64,000 nt of DNA, taken from NCBI GenBank assembly GCA_036244855.1, contig BQKZ01000586.1, positions 1 to 64,000 of the forward strand, read 5' to 3'. The DNA is from Temnopleurus reevesii (lineage: Eukaryota; Echinodermata; Echinoidea; Temnopleuroida; Temnopleuridae). Positions within the stretch are counted from its first letter, which is position 1, and every line of letters starts with the position of its first letter. The notes below the pieces were generated by a model, which searched no databases, was not told where the DNA came from, and saw only the letters and a list, made by a program, of their open reading frames with translations. Of the stretch, positions 1 through 12,600 are shown piece after piece. A program made the position numbers and the translations under genes.

Positions 1-599
1 ATTCATAGGAGCTCCTCAAATAACGTTCATGCAGTATCTTCTATTATTGACCTCCGTCTGATATTTCATAACCGTCAATGACATTTCTCAGAAATCATGT
101 CACTGTCTTATTTTAAGAGAGATTTTCATCTTGTATCATCCCCAAGTGAATTTCAGGGTGTGAGCTGAAGCGGAATACCATATTTCTTTTGTTTAATTGT
201 GTATCTTTAACAAGAATAGACAATTCTTTTAAGTGATCAGATCCCAAAGCGAATATTCTATCTGCATTATATGCTTCAAGCATTACAACATGCTTCCCCT
301 AAATGATAAATTTTGGTGTGTTAGATTCCTAATTCTTCTTTTTAGTAACTCAGCAAAATGAAATGTGGCAATTTTTTACTCTAATTATGATTTGTTTGAT
401 CAATAGGTTCGGACATGAAATCTAAAGCTGGTTGTTCTCCACAATTGTCAAATGCTTTGATTTTATGCTATAGGGATCATCAATTTATTGTAATGTTGTA
501 TCTTAAATTGGAATTTTGTATGAAAGAAATTTCTGTTTGGTTACTGAATAGTCTTGGCTGCCTAACTAAAGAGGTTCGCTCTTCATAGTAAGGTTTTAC
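1..599. other. Intergenic, nothing recognised
   Basis: AT-rich DNA with no long open frame, RNA gene or repeat that I can recognise. Confidence 0.5.
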
Positions 600-1690
600 C
601 AAAGTGAAATGGGATCCAGAGGGTTGAATTCCTTACCATCAAATTCTAGTCACTTTCCAACATAAATGATGCCAAATATTTGCCCCTGTTTTCTTTGCTA
701 TTGTCCCATCCTAATGAAATTGGTTTCAAAGGATTAACACTAGTACCATAAAATTCAAGTCACTTCCCTACATAAATGATGCCAAATATTTGCCCCTATT
801 CCATCCTCTGTGTGTTGGGTCCACAGTTCTACCAATTGATCTGGAATGTAATGGGTTAAGTCCAGTAGCGTTAAATTCTAGTCACTCCCCTACTTAAATG
901 ATGCCAAATACTGTAGTTTCATCCAAATGAAATGGGATTGGAAGGGTTAACCCCAGGACCATTAAATTCTAGTCACTTCCCTACATAAATGATGCCAAAT
1001 ATTTGCCCCTATTCTCTGTGCTATTACATACTTTGGTTCCATCCAAATGAATTGGGTGTGAAAGGGTTAACACTAGTACCATAAAATTCAAGTCACTTTC
1101 CTACAAAAATAATGCCAAATATTTGCCCCTATTCTCTCTGTTATTACATACTATGGTTCCACCAAAATGAAATTTGCCCGTATTCTCTCTGTTATTACAT
1201 ACTATGGTTCCACCCAAATGAAATGGGATTGAAAGGGTTAACTCCAGGACCATTAAATTCAAGTCACTTCCCAACATAAATGTTGCAAAATATTTGCCCC
1301 TTTTCTCTTTGCTATGCTATTACACTCTGACGTTCTACAAATTGAAATGGGTTTCAAAGGGTTAACTCTAATACCGTTAAATTCAAGTCACTTCCCTACA
1401 TAAATGATGCCAAATATTTACCGCTGTTCTCTCTGCTATTACACACTGTGGTTCCATCCAAATGAAATGGGATTGAAAGGGTTAACTCTATTACTGCCGT
1501 TAAATTCTAGTCACTTTCTGACACAAATGATGTCAAATATTTGCCCCTGTTCTCTTTGCTATGGTTCCACCCAAATTGAAATGGGATTGAAAGGGTTAAC
1601 TCTAATACCATTAAATTCAAGTCACTTCCCAACATAAATGATGCCAAATATTTGCCCCTGTTCCCTCCTCTGTGTCGGGTCCATGTGAGA
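600..1690. repeat. Tandem array, about 110-125 bp unit
   Basis: About nine to ten diverged copies of a unit with the landmarks GGGTTAACTC, AAATTCAAGTCACTTCC, ATGATGCCAAATATTTGCCC, a CT-rich stretch and CCAAATGAAATGGG. The ATGATGCC landmark recurs near 668, 778, 899, 991, 1111, 1281, 1406, 1529 and 1640, giving spacings of 92 to 170 with most at 110-125. Units differ by substitutions and by partial duplication around 1140-1200. Short open frames here on both strands are by-products of the repeat, not genes. Confidence 0.9.
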
Positions 1691-2478
1691 GACCAAAGCC
1701 TATTTACCCAGCAGGATGGCAAATGCTACGAGGATTGTTCAGCGTGTGAGAATGAGTGTGAGAACATCCGCACAATGCGATGATATGATGAGGTATGAGC
1801 CATTAACAGTCCAAGATGTGTTTGAATATCCCTCGGGGTGTTGCCTTAGCCCTCTTCAGACTCCTGCCCTGATCCTCCCGCACCCCCATCTTACCCCACC
1901 TCCGTAAGGAACCGCTTACATTATCCCCTCCGCCACACAAACCATACAAAAGACCCTGACTGTGAACTTCAGTCTCACGCTCGTTGGAAGCCTCTTGCCA
2001 GAAATTCGACAACAAAAGAAATTTGTACTTGTTTTCATCATTTACGGCCTGTAACCCCTGAAGGTGTTTAGACGTTTTGAAAAGTCAAACCGCAAGCGAT
2101 ACATTCTGTCTGAGAAAATCAATGAAAATGAAATGAAAATGAAGGGGTTAGAAAAGTAAGAAAACAGTCTGAGAAAAAGGGCTGCAAAACACCTGGATCT
2201 TCGCGTATTACTCAGCTGTCAGAAAACGAAAGAGCTTGGCATACCTCCATCTTGTATTACCTGCTCCTCTTTTTATATCTCGCTTAAAATTCTACCCAAA
2301 TTACTGATAATAAAGATCTTCTTTACAAGATGTTGTACATTGCGAGGAAAGATCATGATTTGATTTCCTACCTCAATTATATTGGCCAAGAAGTCATTGG
2401 TCTGAAGTCATTAGGAACCTGTTAAATCATATCTGGATACAGACTGAATTCATATCGACATGCTATCAAGGAGTGTAA
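1691..2478. other. Intergenic, nothing recognised
   Basis: Includes a slightly GC-richer stretch near 1860-2000, but no coding signature, RNA or repeat that I can support. Confidence 0.45.
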
Positions 2479-2529
2479 TAAGAGGAATACAGTAGTATGA
2501 TGTCACTCCTAATTTCCTCGGCTATTAGG
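2479..2529 (+). repeat. Direct repeat, copy 1 of 2
   Basis: About 50 bp beginning TAAGAGGAATACAGTAGTAT and ending in a CATTAG/CTATTAG motif. It recurs nearly unchanged 380 bp downstream. No terminal inverted repeat is visible, so the origin is unknown. Confidence 0.8.
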
Positions 2530-2858
2530 AAAAAAAGAAGAAGATATTTTGATGCCCTCCAATGCCATTTTTTTTTAAATAGCATTGGTTGGTCGGAAAT
2601 CTGTTTTTCATTATTAAAAAAAAAGGTTTATAGACACAGTTTAAACAACTCATGAGGAAAATAAGGCTTTAAGGGTGTGAAAAGAGCTAAAGAGCATCTG
2701 ATAACAGCTTTTCAGATCATATTTCGGGTGTTTATTTATAATTTTACTGTTTTTCTTTCAAATTTGATGAAAAATAAAGAAACAAAATAGGGTACTGGTC
2801 AGGCCATTTGTAGAGGGTCTGTCGGTGGGAGACCTCCAAACAATTTGTTTTGTTGGCC

Positions 2859-2908
2859 TAAGAGGAATACAGTAGTATGATGTCACTCCTAATTTCCTTG
2901 GTCATTAG
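2859..2908 (+). repeat. Direct repeat, copy 2 of 2
   Basis: Second copy of the 50-bp sequence at 2479-2529, differing at only a few positions near its 3' end. The 330 bp between the copies show no homology to each other. Confidence 0.8.
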
Positions 2909-3003
2909 TGTCTTGTCTGGTTGATGCCAGGAACCAGCAAGGTAGCTCTGTGAGGCACAACAGACCTGTTGACGCTAGTAGGATCAAATCATTAATATTT
3001 GAC

Positions 3004-3066
3004 TTAACCCATTTTCTGCTGGACAAAACCTATGGTGATTCCACAGTTTAGCATTCAACAGGTTAA
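3004..3066. repeat. Short TTAACCC/GGTTAA-ended element
   Basis: About 63 bp bounded by TTAACCCATT on the left and GGTTAA on the right. The ends and size resemble the foldback core of the satellite at 12865-14035 and the element at 34936-35007. The inverted ends are only about 6 bp here, so this is a weak call. Confidence 0.35.
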
Positions 3067-4208
3067 TAGAGTGTCTGTGCAAATGATACTATTTTAGGTA
3101 CCTGTTCTGATATCTTTGATATGATGTGCCAATTTTGTTTGTTAATTTCTATTGTTTGTGATTAAAAGTTTTTTAAATTACACCATCATCCACTTTTTTT
3201 ACTTTCAGGGCCGTATTAGAGCAAATTTGAGACTGCATTGGACTCGACAACTAGCTCTTCAAAGGTGATTGTTCAAAACAGAGAAGGATTTTCATATTGT
3301 GTTTGCTATTGGGGAATAAAATATTGCAGATTTAAAGAAGTTTTTTTTTATCTTTTTATAAATCTAAATTTCAAATGATCAAATAGACGTGGAAAAGAGA
3401 CCAAGCAACACATTTGATCAAATTTGACAATCATCTATTTAGTGGCACTAAAGGATCAAGAAATACTAGAATGGGAAGTAGGGGTCTGTTCTTACAGACT
3501 ACTATGTCTGCTTCACCCTGTCTTCATGAATTTCGGAAGGAAACCAATCAACTACGAGTTCCTGAATTGATCAAACTTATTTCTATCAAAATTTCCTATT
3601 TTCCAATTTTTCAATTTTGAGAGAAAAAAAGGAGATTAACCTTTTCAAATCTAGGGGAGCAAAGAACCCATCAATATTCAAGAGCTCGTACTTTGGCTAC
3701 TTTTCAAACTTCTGTTACTCTTCTATCTAGAGACGGCACATCTATTTTAGAATGATGAATTCATGAATTGATAAATGTTCAGAAAATGCCATCATTGTAT
3801 AATACGGGATCAAAAGGGATTTAAAAATCAAGGTTGTGCTATTATTAGAATTGGTTGAAAACAGGCTTTTATGCGGAGGGAAGAAGCTGAGCACTGGATT
3901 ATGATTATGAATAGCAAAATAACTGTTTCTGCACATTTTTCAGGCTAAGTATGTTTAAAAAGTGGCAGATATGAAACAGTTATAAAACATATAGGCCTAC
4001 TAAGCAATTTTGCATTTTGCTAAATAAGAAAAGAGAAAAGTGGTCTGGGAATTTTGGTGAAAATTATTGTATTTTGTGGAGAGGTGATACTTTTAGGTGC
4101 TATGGACAGCTATGGAAAAAAAAATTAATGAATAAACTCATTCTAATCTTTGATACATAATACAATATAATACATGTTTGTTTTTGTTTCTGCTGCACTT
4201 TCTCTGTC
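3067..4208. other. Intergenic, nothing firm
   Basis: No supported gene. A 20-bp stretch at about 3484-3503 (GGGTCTGTTCTTACAGACTA) resembles the 3' terminus of the 9-bp-TSD MITE at 41376 and could be a solo end. Confidence 0.4.
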
Positions 4209-4266
4209 CTTGTTTTTTTTCTTCTTTTTCTTCATTTATTGTTTTTTTTTTTTTGGGGGGGGGGGT
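4209..4266. repeat. Poly-T / poly-G low-complexity tract
   Basis: T-rich runs with interspersed C, followed by a run of about 12 T and 11 or more G. Simple-sequence DNA prone to sequencing error. Confidence 0.85.
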
Positions 4267-4714
4267 GGAACTTGTTGGGTACAAGGACACGCTAATTATT
4301 TGAAAATGCAGTAAATGTGATTCGTATTTTGAATATTGGGAACAGTCTGGTTAATAACTTCACACATTCAGCTCATCTGAAAAATGTCTATCAATAGTGT
4401 CTTCAAAATTTTAACACTATGTTCAATGCATAATGCTAATCCATCATTGTTCAACTTTCTTAGAAATCACTTCCAGGGAACATGAATTTCTTTAACATTC
4501 TCCTGTGAGTGCATCTTTCCTCATCCCACCACACCTGCCAATACCCATCATGAGAAGGTGTTAGAAACGAGTCTCCTGACTCACTAATCAACAAGTCATC
4601 ATCGTCATTCTCTCTGCTGCATCTCTTGCTCAGACACACATTTGCAGCAAAGGTTTGCCTCATATTGGTTCTATGACATTTGCTCTGGTGACTATTGCTC
4701 TGTTTAATCCAAAC

Positions 4715-4806
4715 TGTAAGCCAATCGTCTAACCTAACTTTAAACCTAATCCTAATTCTGACATCAATCTGAAGCTTCAACCCTATTTTCAGCCTAACCC
4801 TAACCC
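4715..4806. repeat. Degenerate CCTAA-type repeat
   Basis: Spaced, imperfect CCTAA and CCCTAA words (AACCTAAC, AACCTAATCCTAAT, CCTAACCCTAACCC). It resembles an interstitial telomere-like microsatellite, but only two perfect TTAGGG-type units occur. Confidence 0.45.
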
Positions 4807-4870
4807 TACATCTAGCAAATAATTAGGACTGGAGCAATTATTGCTGGAGCAAGCGTTGTGTCACCCTAAT

Positions 4871-5030
4871 ATTAATTGAATTCATTTGGGGCTCTCTGGG
4901 CGCAGAAAGACTCAGAGAAGATGCTCAGCTGATGTTTGATACATTTGGCTAGCGAATCGGTACATATGCATGCCTGCGTCAGTCGAATGTGCCTCCTAGG
5001 CATAGTGATTGTAACATGAATTCAATTAAT
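4871..5030. repeat. Foldback element with 15-bp inverted ends
   Basis: ATTAATTGAATTCAT at 4871-4885 is the exact reverse complement of ATGAATTCAATTAAT at 5016-5030, with 130 bp between. The inner sequence is not self-complementary. This could be a very short MITE or chance in AT-rich DNA, although the perfect 15-mer containing an EcoRI-type core is notable. Confidence 0.45.
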
Positions 5031-5530
5031 GCTAGGCATACATGTACATTAGCTATTGATGCAAATGTGTAACTGCACATTGATGTAGATAAACTCACTA
5101 GGAGACACAAGAAATTATACAACCTCCAGACAAAAATCTCACACTACTTTTTTGTCTTCCCTACCCCTTTCGGTTCAGGATAGGAGCCAGCTTGTTGCAT
5201 GTTGTCATGGCAACTTAAAGTTTATAGTGAGTTTTGAGACAGAAGTAACTTATCTTATAGATGTTATGTTTTGTGATTAAGCATTTTAAGGGAAATCCTG
5301 ATGTAACCTCGATGTTGATCGGATATGAAGTCATTAGAAGATGATCTCAATGATGAGATATTAAACTACCAGATGGGCTGTGTATCATTACACATTTGGG
5401 ATGACCTTAGTTATAATGACTTCAAGATTTGTTTTAGCATTTATCCAGGTCATTTATGAGTAATTATGTCAATAGCACTTATTTTGTGATATGTGGGGAA
5501 TTGCTTAAGCATGCATCATCTAGGTAAATG

Positions 5531-5716
5531 TTGATGATGAAATACATTCTTATGAGCATAATGCAAAACAAAAACAAACAAACAAAAGACAGTAAAGTTG
5601 GTAAGCAGATGACGTGTTTGCCTGTACAAATTTGATATTGCCTATTACATTATATTTTATATCATTGATGAAATGCTAATGAAAAATAATGCAAAGCAAA
5701 AACAAACAAACAAAAC
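5531..5716 (+). repeat. Pair of 50-bp direct repeats
   Basis: The segments 5531-5588 and 5664-5716 share a GATGAAAT...ATAATGCAAA start and a CAAAAACAAACAAACAAAA end. The second half is a simple CAAA microsatellite, so homology beyond the simple sequence is modest. Confidence 0.5.
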
Positions 5717-8700
5717 ATTCATATTGTATCTGGAGAACGATTGTTTAATGTTGTGGGTGCTTCATAAATGAAAATCTTTATGTCATCATGGAAATGTATT
5801 CAAACATCATTGACATATGTAAACTGTAAAATAAGAGTCAAATCAACATGGTTAAAAGCAGATGAAGATAATAAATATTTGAAGCTACGAGTCATAAATC
5901 CTGAAATGTCATTTTGCCATATTTGATAGATTGATAACAGTCCGATGGCTATTTTAACACAATTAAGGGGCGGAGTTTTGAAGGGGTCAAAATAAAACAG
6001 ACCGAAGAAAGATATTGAGAGGTGCTTGATGACAAAATGGAAGAAAATAGGGTCAAGTTTCTATCAAACTGTCATTTGTTCCGAATCGGATGTTATTTAT
6101 TGAATACGTTGACATATTCACCAGACACTGACTTCCTGCAGGTTTGGGGTGAATCCCTCCTTTTCTTGTTGCAGGTAGGTGGGGCCAGACTGAAGAAAAA
6201 TAATCTCAAAACCAGGTTGATTTGCAATGCATCCGTTTTAAAACTACTTTATACACAACTAGATTATCCCATTGGCAATGTAGAGGGGTATTTTTTTTTT
6301 TATCAAGGCTTACCTAATAGTATACCTAATTATATTGCTTCAATTTAAAAAATCTGTGCAATTGTTACTTTTGAATGGTGGTCAAGTTGTACATATTGCA
6401 TGACTTGGAAATATAATCAATAAGTTGATGAAGTTTGGTCAGGGAGTTGGTAGTTTTCTAAACTGACAACTCAATGGTTTCCTAATAAATATTTTCAATT
6501 GAAGCTTACTTATATGATTTATACTCACTAAACAAAACGCTGTTACTAATTAGCACCCATGAGAGGATACCCAAAATTTGTTGCTTGAGTGCCCAGCAAC
6601 TAGATTTCATCAAATTTGAGCTTAGGCTGTTTTTTGAAGGGGGCAATTTCTGCATAAGGATCTAATTTGTATACTTAGTTATTGGTTTTCTATATAAATA
6701 CTGCGATCTTGGCCAAATAAAAATGAACTCTTTTGAGTTTTTGTGCATTTTGATCGTTTTCCTCTTGTAAATAAAATGAATAGGCCGACATCTTTTTACA
6801 AGTGCATTATTAACAAACTTCTTAAATTATATCTATGTTCAAATTTAGCCGAATGACAAATTCCTTATTTGAATGAATCTTGGTCTAAAATTAAAATGAA
6901 ATGATTCATTTTTTCTGTAGGAATATGCCCTCAGTAACCCACATAGAATTTTTCTTTCTCATGAGGATTTTGAACTTTTATGTTAGATTCAAACCATAAT
7001 AAACACCAGCCCATGAGTCATTGCCCTCTGCTCTCTGCTGATGATATTTATAATCACTCCTTTCTAAAGAAGATCTCAAGCTTAAACAGGTAGCTCTATT
7101 CTTAAATCCTCCTTTTTTGTTATGATTTTGTTAGTCACCATTACGTGAAGAGTGAAACAATATTCTAAGACGAGCAGAGCAAGCGAGTGAACTTGGGATG
7201 GTGGATGTTGTCATAGAGGTGCTGGCCTGTACTGTGAGCTGATTCAAGTGAGGGTGAAATCTAATTTCCCGCTCGTTGGAGTCTCTGAGCTGAGCATGTC
7301 ATAGCTCAGTGGCTGACTTGCTCTGATAATAAATGGGGCTCACCATTCAACAGAGAATCACAATTTTTCGTAAAGTAAATAAAATTAATTGATTCTGATT
7401 TTCCGTCTAAGGAAGCTATTCTTTCTGAAAGTAGATTTGTTGCTTTTCAGACAAGTGGTTTAACCTAACATGTTGGTTGTAATTGTTCAATTGACCATCC
7501 AATGTTTATTAAATGGAATCATCATTGAAACAATCACATCAAAACCATATAGTATCAAACAAACAAGATGCATTTTGAAAGTATACCATTGTACTTGTTG
7601 CTACGTTGGGGTTTCTTTGTGTCAGTGCTTTATACATTTAGTAAAAGGGATGGGTCAAATTCCATCTCACCAAAGCAAACTTCAATTGCAGTTTAATATA
7701 ATACACTAAATACCAACACTTCTATGTTCAAATTTTTACAATGTGAATAAAACTTCCTTAAATTTAACATGAAAAATGCAGGCATATAAGGAAGTTGATG
7801 TATAGAAATATGCTCATTGAGCATTACTCGACTTTGTTATTAAAAGTTTACAGGCACCCCAGTCATATTTGACTATACATGTATGTACCTTTAATACTGA
7901 GTTGTGACTCCATTCGAAAAGTTGGGTACACAACACAAATGAAGTGGAGATGAAAGGAGGTGTAATGACTGGTTAATGATGACAGGTAGAGCGTTTCGCT
8001 TGAACTGATCACCAATCGGGATGCAGGTATTTACAGACACCATCCATGCATGATGAAGCGGGAAGAGTCATCCTGTTAGAGCCAAAAGGGCTTTAGAGCA
8101 TTGCGGAAGGAAGTGAGTCCATCGTCCTTCTTGCGTTCATGCTACGGACATGACACTTTTCTTAGTTCAACTGGATGTCAGTGTAACTTTTCGTGCAGGT
8201 GGGGTGTATGCTTCACTGAAAATTTTCACCATGAATAAGTATTAAACCCTTCTGTTTCTCACAGTGATATTCAGGGTTAAGAGCTCAATATCATATAACC
8301 CAAGTACACTGATTTGGTCATCTTTAAATAGTGATAACAATTGTTTTCTTCAGTTTTACTTTAAATCTCGAATTCTTTATACCCAAATTTATAAAACCTT
8401 AGTTATTCTGTAGATGTTCCTTTAAACTAAGAATAAACTTGCACTTCTTTAGTAGAAATATGACATAGTAAATTTTTTAGTAGGATTTTTTTTGTTGTTG
8501 AAAAAATTGGTATCAGCACTCAAAGGATAAATGCTGTATTATGTCCAGTTGTTTCCAGAAACTGAAATATCTTCAATTAGAAAAGACTTAGACATTTCAA
8601 AAACTTGGATAACTTGATTACTTGTAATAATTCATACTCAAACTTAACAAGGTGGTTCCTACACAAATTCTATCAGACCTACAGCGTAGTAGATATGATA

Positions 8701-8939
8701 GAGTATATAACCTTTATAAAATGTGCAGCATCCTGATATTCTACATCAATAAAGCAAAAATAAATTAAGTAACAGTGAATCTGTGATAGCTGGTGAAATA
8801 TATTCACAAATGATTACTTCAAAACGCAATGACTAGTCATGGTTTTAGGGTCACTGAAGTTCAAACAAGACGCAAAATATGCAATATTCTGAACCACATC
8901 CTTTGGTTGTACAGGCCAATCAACGTCTTTTGAAAATCA
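5717..8939. other. Intergenic, nothing recognised
   Basis: AT-rich with scattered stops in all frames. The longest open frame (108 codons near 6022) is unlike any family I know. No repeat family is recognised; the less AT-rich 7980-8200 segment is the only part that stands out in composition. Confidence 0.45.
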
Positions 8940-9900
8940 GATCCTAACACTTGAGGACGTGGTATTAAAATGCCTCATCAAGCGATTTCTAATACGCACC
9001 AATCAGGAAGCAATAGAAATCTAATACACTTCCTTTGGCCAGCTTCTATTAGACTGGAAGCTTTGATCGATGGTAGTGTAAGGTGTCGCACCTTAAAATA
9101 GGAAACCAACACATTGTAAAAACCAAGGTGCTAGATTTAACACTGCTTGGATAAGCACATGGCCAGGAAGTAATAGCAATTTAATACTCTTCCTAAATGA
9201 TCAGCTTGTATCAGGCAGGAAGTTATGAATGATGAAAGTGTATGATAGCGTACCCAAGGTGTTACACATTACAGTTGGAATGTGTTAAATTTAACACTGA
9301 TCAATGCTGATAGCCACTACTTTGAAAACAGTAGATGTTTAGAACACTTCCTTTGGCCAGCTTCTATCAGACGGGAAGCTTTGATCGATGGTAGTGTAAG
9401 GTGTCACACCTTCAAATAGGAAACCGACACATTGCAAAAACCAAGGTGTTAGATTCAACACTGCTTGGATAGGCACACAACCAGTAATAGCAATTTAATA
9501 CTCTTCCTAAATGATGAGTTCTTATCCGGCTGGAAGTTAGGAACGATGAAAGTGTATGATAGCATACCCAAGGTGCACAATGCAGTAGGAAGGTGTTAAA
9601 TTCAACACTGATCAGATAGCCACTACTTTGGAAACAGTATCTATTAGACAGGATGCTATGATGATGGTAGTCTACGATAGTACATAAGGTGTTACAAAAA
9701 CTTAGGAAACACTATGTACACAATACAAATCCCTAGGTTAGATTCAACATCACTTAGATAGAGTCCAATTTGGAAGTAATAGAAATCTAATATACAGTAC
9801 TTCCTCCAAATGGTTGGCTTCCATCAGACAGGAGTTTACATACAGTGGTAGGAAACCCACACACTACAAAAATCAACACTGCTCATAACACCAGAGAAGT
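8940..9900. repeat. Dimeric (higher-order) tandem array
   Basis: About six diverged monomers of roughly 150 bp, arranged as dimers. The block beginning ACTTCCTTTGGCCAGCTTCT occurs at 9028 and again at 9346 (318 bp apart), and the following monomer type alternates with it. A third, more diverged dimer runs from about 9620 to 9900. Repeated words include AAGTAATAGCAATTTAATAC, AAGGTGTTA and ATTCAACACTG. Perfect small palindromes lie within units: 9079-9095, 9282-9297 (GTGTTAAATTTAACAC) and 9398-9412 (AAGGTGTCACACCTT). Confidence 0.85.
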
Positions 9901-10865
9901 GTGATTAAACACCTGTATTAAACTAAATCTTTTTAAATTAGTCAATGATGTTGCTGTCTTAGCATTTTGAAGGTGTTGATTTGTATTGATAACAAGTGGT
10001 GTTAAACCTAACTCTTTGATTTTTGCAGCGAAGAAATGCAACAGTGGTATTCTTCGTTGGGTTACTTGAAAGAAAATCAGTTGCACAGTCTTTTGGGGTA
10101 TTTGCTAGGCGTTTGGGGTCATTCATCAAGTTAAGAATCACTGAAAATGAAGAGAGTATATTTTGATAGAATTATTCGGATCTCATAATGGAATAATATA
10201 CTAGATAGTATGGCATAAATTTGCAATTCATTAGACATGGAAATTTTAGCTCTGAAAGAGTTTCCTTTTTATGTTTCAACAAAAATTTGGTTTCATCTGC
10301 TCTCCAAAGATTCATGACAGATCCCCCTGATCATTAAAACAGAAAGAAATTGGGATGCACTCCAATCACAATTCATATTGATCATTTCAAGCGAACATGT
10401 AAAATGGATTGAAAGTGAGGTGATCATTTATGATGGTACCCATCAAGGATGTACATTTAGGCATTCTGAGAGGAAAGAGATTTAGGAGGGAGAGCTTGAT
10501 TTATAAGAATCTTCATCATGGTGGACTGTTTTTATGCTAACAACCGCTGCCAAATGATTTTATTAAATTTATTTCTTTGATGATTCCAGAGAATATTGAA
10601 CCCAGTCGCAAGTGGAAAAAACAACAAGAAATAAATGGAATAATTTGACATTTGATTCATTCCATTTCATACCATATTTGCATTTTTCCAAAGCCAAAAG
10701 GGTGTTGAGAAGTTGCTGAAGATGTCATACCCTACTCTAAATTTCGTTTGGTGTCTTACAGAAAGCATTGTAGAATATGCATGCTTGTGTCCAAATCATA
10801 CTTAGTAGAGTTCTTTAATCCATTCAATCATTTATTCAAGTAATGCTCGATTATATTTTGCATCG
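9901..10865. other. Intergenic, nothing recognised
   Basis: Faint continuation of AAGGTGTT-type words to about 10020, then unremarkable AT-rich DNA. Confidence 0.4.
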
Positions 10866-11039
10866 AACATGATATAAACTATTCTCTAAAAATGAAGTTG
10901 AACGCTAATTCCATGGTCCTTTATAATGCTATTCAAATCGGAACCGGCTTGCGATAGTTGTGTCCGCAAAGTTGAATACACGGTAAGGTTCTATTGTCTG
11001 TGGCCCACTTAAATTTTCGGAAACAGTTTATATCGTGTT
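10866..11039 (+). mobile_element. MITE family A, copy 1
   Basis: 174 bp with terminal inverted repeats reading AACATGATATAAACTATT on the left and the complement of AACACGATATAAACTGTTT on the right. The core carries the family landmarks ATGCTATTCAAATCGGAACC, GGCTTGCGA and GTGGCCCACTT. Immediate flanks are ATCG and ATCA, a near match to a 4-bp target duplication. There is no coding capacity, so movement would have needed a transposase in trans. Confidence 0.85.
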
Positions 11040-11779
11040 ATCAGAAAAGAAAGTAATATATTACAAAGTATTGATTTTTTAGAGTGATAATGTTGAGCAT
11101 TTGCCTACGTCATTCTTCCTTTAATTATTAATAGACAATTTATACCCTTGTAACTCTTGAGTGTCATTATAACCTCTTGGGGAGATGGATAGACTTTTAA
11201 GTGGAAAATGAGCTTTGTTTTCACAAGAGATAATGATGTCTGTTGGAAGACTCCTATGTATAACTCATTAGATGAGCTGGCCAATACAGGGGTGAGGAGG
11301 AGATCAGATAATTATATAATTCTCACCTTGATGAATACCTCCTTGAGATTAAGTAGAAGAAAATGATAGTCTGATAGACTTTTTTCAGACACCCTGGATT
11401 TCATATGATAAAAAATCCTTCAGATTATGAGTAATATTGTCTTTATAGATAAGACAGAGCAGCTGTATTACAAGAAGAAAATGCAGAATCATGGAATTTC
11501 ATGTTTTTAAAGATTACAATCTTTATTAATTTCAGGAAGTCTTAATAATCCCATAAACTAAAAATTTTGCTTGTAACTAGAGACTAGATTAATCAAGAAG
11601 AGATAGATGGGGTGACCTCAAGAAAAGGACACACTCCTTCATCATTAGATCAGAGGTAGATAGATCTAGCATCAGGAGAAGTAGTTATCTATTCATGTGA
11701 TGCAAAGTATACTCCATTCCTGAACACTTTGGTTTGTTGTTGACATGGTCTACTGGCTATCTTTTACAGATATTTATAA

Positions 11780-11955
11780 AACACAATATAAACTATTAAA
11801 AAAAATAAAGTCAAACACCATTTCAATGGTTCTTTGTTATGTTATTCAAATCGTAACCGGCTTGTCATTGTTGTGTCCGCACAGTTCTATTCACGGTGAA
11901 CGGATCTATTTTCCTTCGACCGACTTTATTTGTAAAAAATACTTTACATCGTGTT
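11780..11955 (+). mobile_element. MITE family A, copy 2
   Basis: Same orientation and landmarks as the 10866 copy (AACACAATATAAACTATT start, GTAACCGGCTTGTC core, CATCGTGTT end). Flanks ATAA/ATAT match in three of four positions. The short open frame over this stretch is fortuitous. Confidence 0.85.
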
Positions 11956-12429
11956 ATATCTTTTGTCATTATAATGCCAATTAACACTGAAAACTGAAAA
12001 ATCCTGAAAAAAATTAGGGACTCTTACCCCCCCCCTGCACCCCAAATCCTGCATTAATTTTCACAAGTAAGATGTAAATGGAATTTTGAGCATTAATCTA
12101 ATTTGTCCCATCCTCTGTAATCTGCTAAAGCTATGACACAAATAATATTATTGATTTTAGTTTCCTGAAAAATTAAATTTCAAGCGAGTATTTTGAGGCA
12201 AGAGGTGCACATAATCACGTTATTGGGTCAACTAAGATTCTTTAAAGTGACGCTAGCGCCACCTTATCCCAAACAGATTTATTCCTTCCCTTTCCGATAG
12301 TCTTCGGTGACACTAATTTTCTGTCTCTTCAGTGAAGCGACGCCACTGTGATGGGGCACCGGAAGAATCAAAGATTACGGTAATAATGGGAGGGAAAGAT
12401 AGGAAGAATATGGATTGGATGGTCATAGA
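11956..12429. other. Intergenic, nothing recognised
   Basis: No supported feature. A C run occurs near 12028-12036. Confidence 0.4.
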
Positions 12430-12542
12430 AAGGCAGAACATACATGTAGGATGAGGAGAGAATAGAGAGAGGAAGAAAAAGAGGAGGATGGTAGATTTAG
12501 ATTTAGACTAGGAGAGTAGGAGGAAGAAAGGGAGAGAGCAAG

Positions 12543-12600
<58 letters not shown>

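Noticed and set aside
3484..3503. Third copy of the 9-bp-TSD MITE
   Set aside because: Only about 20 bp of one terminus matches; the rest of the element is absent, so it is listed only as a possible solo end.
4460..4780. 106-codon minus-strand frame with an acidic cluster
   Set aside because: Its end lies in degenerate CCTAA repeat (RIRIRFKV-type translation), with no domain or splice context.
4788..4806. Interstitial telomere
   Set aside because: Only two perfect CCCTAA units; the rest is degenerate and explained as a microsatellite.
6022..6348. 108-codon plus-strand frame
   Set aside because: Composition is that of translated AT-rich DNA with a poly-T run giving FFF; no recognised motif.
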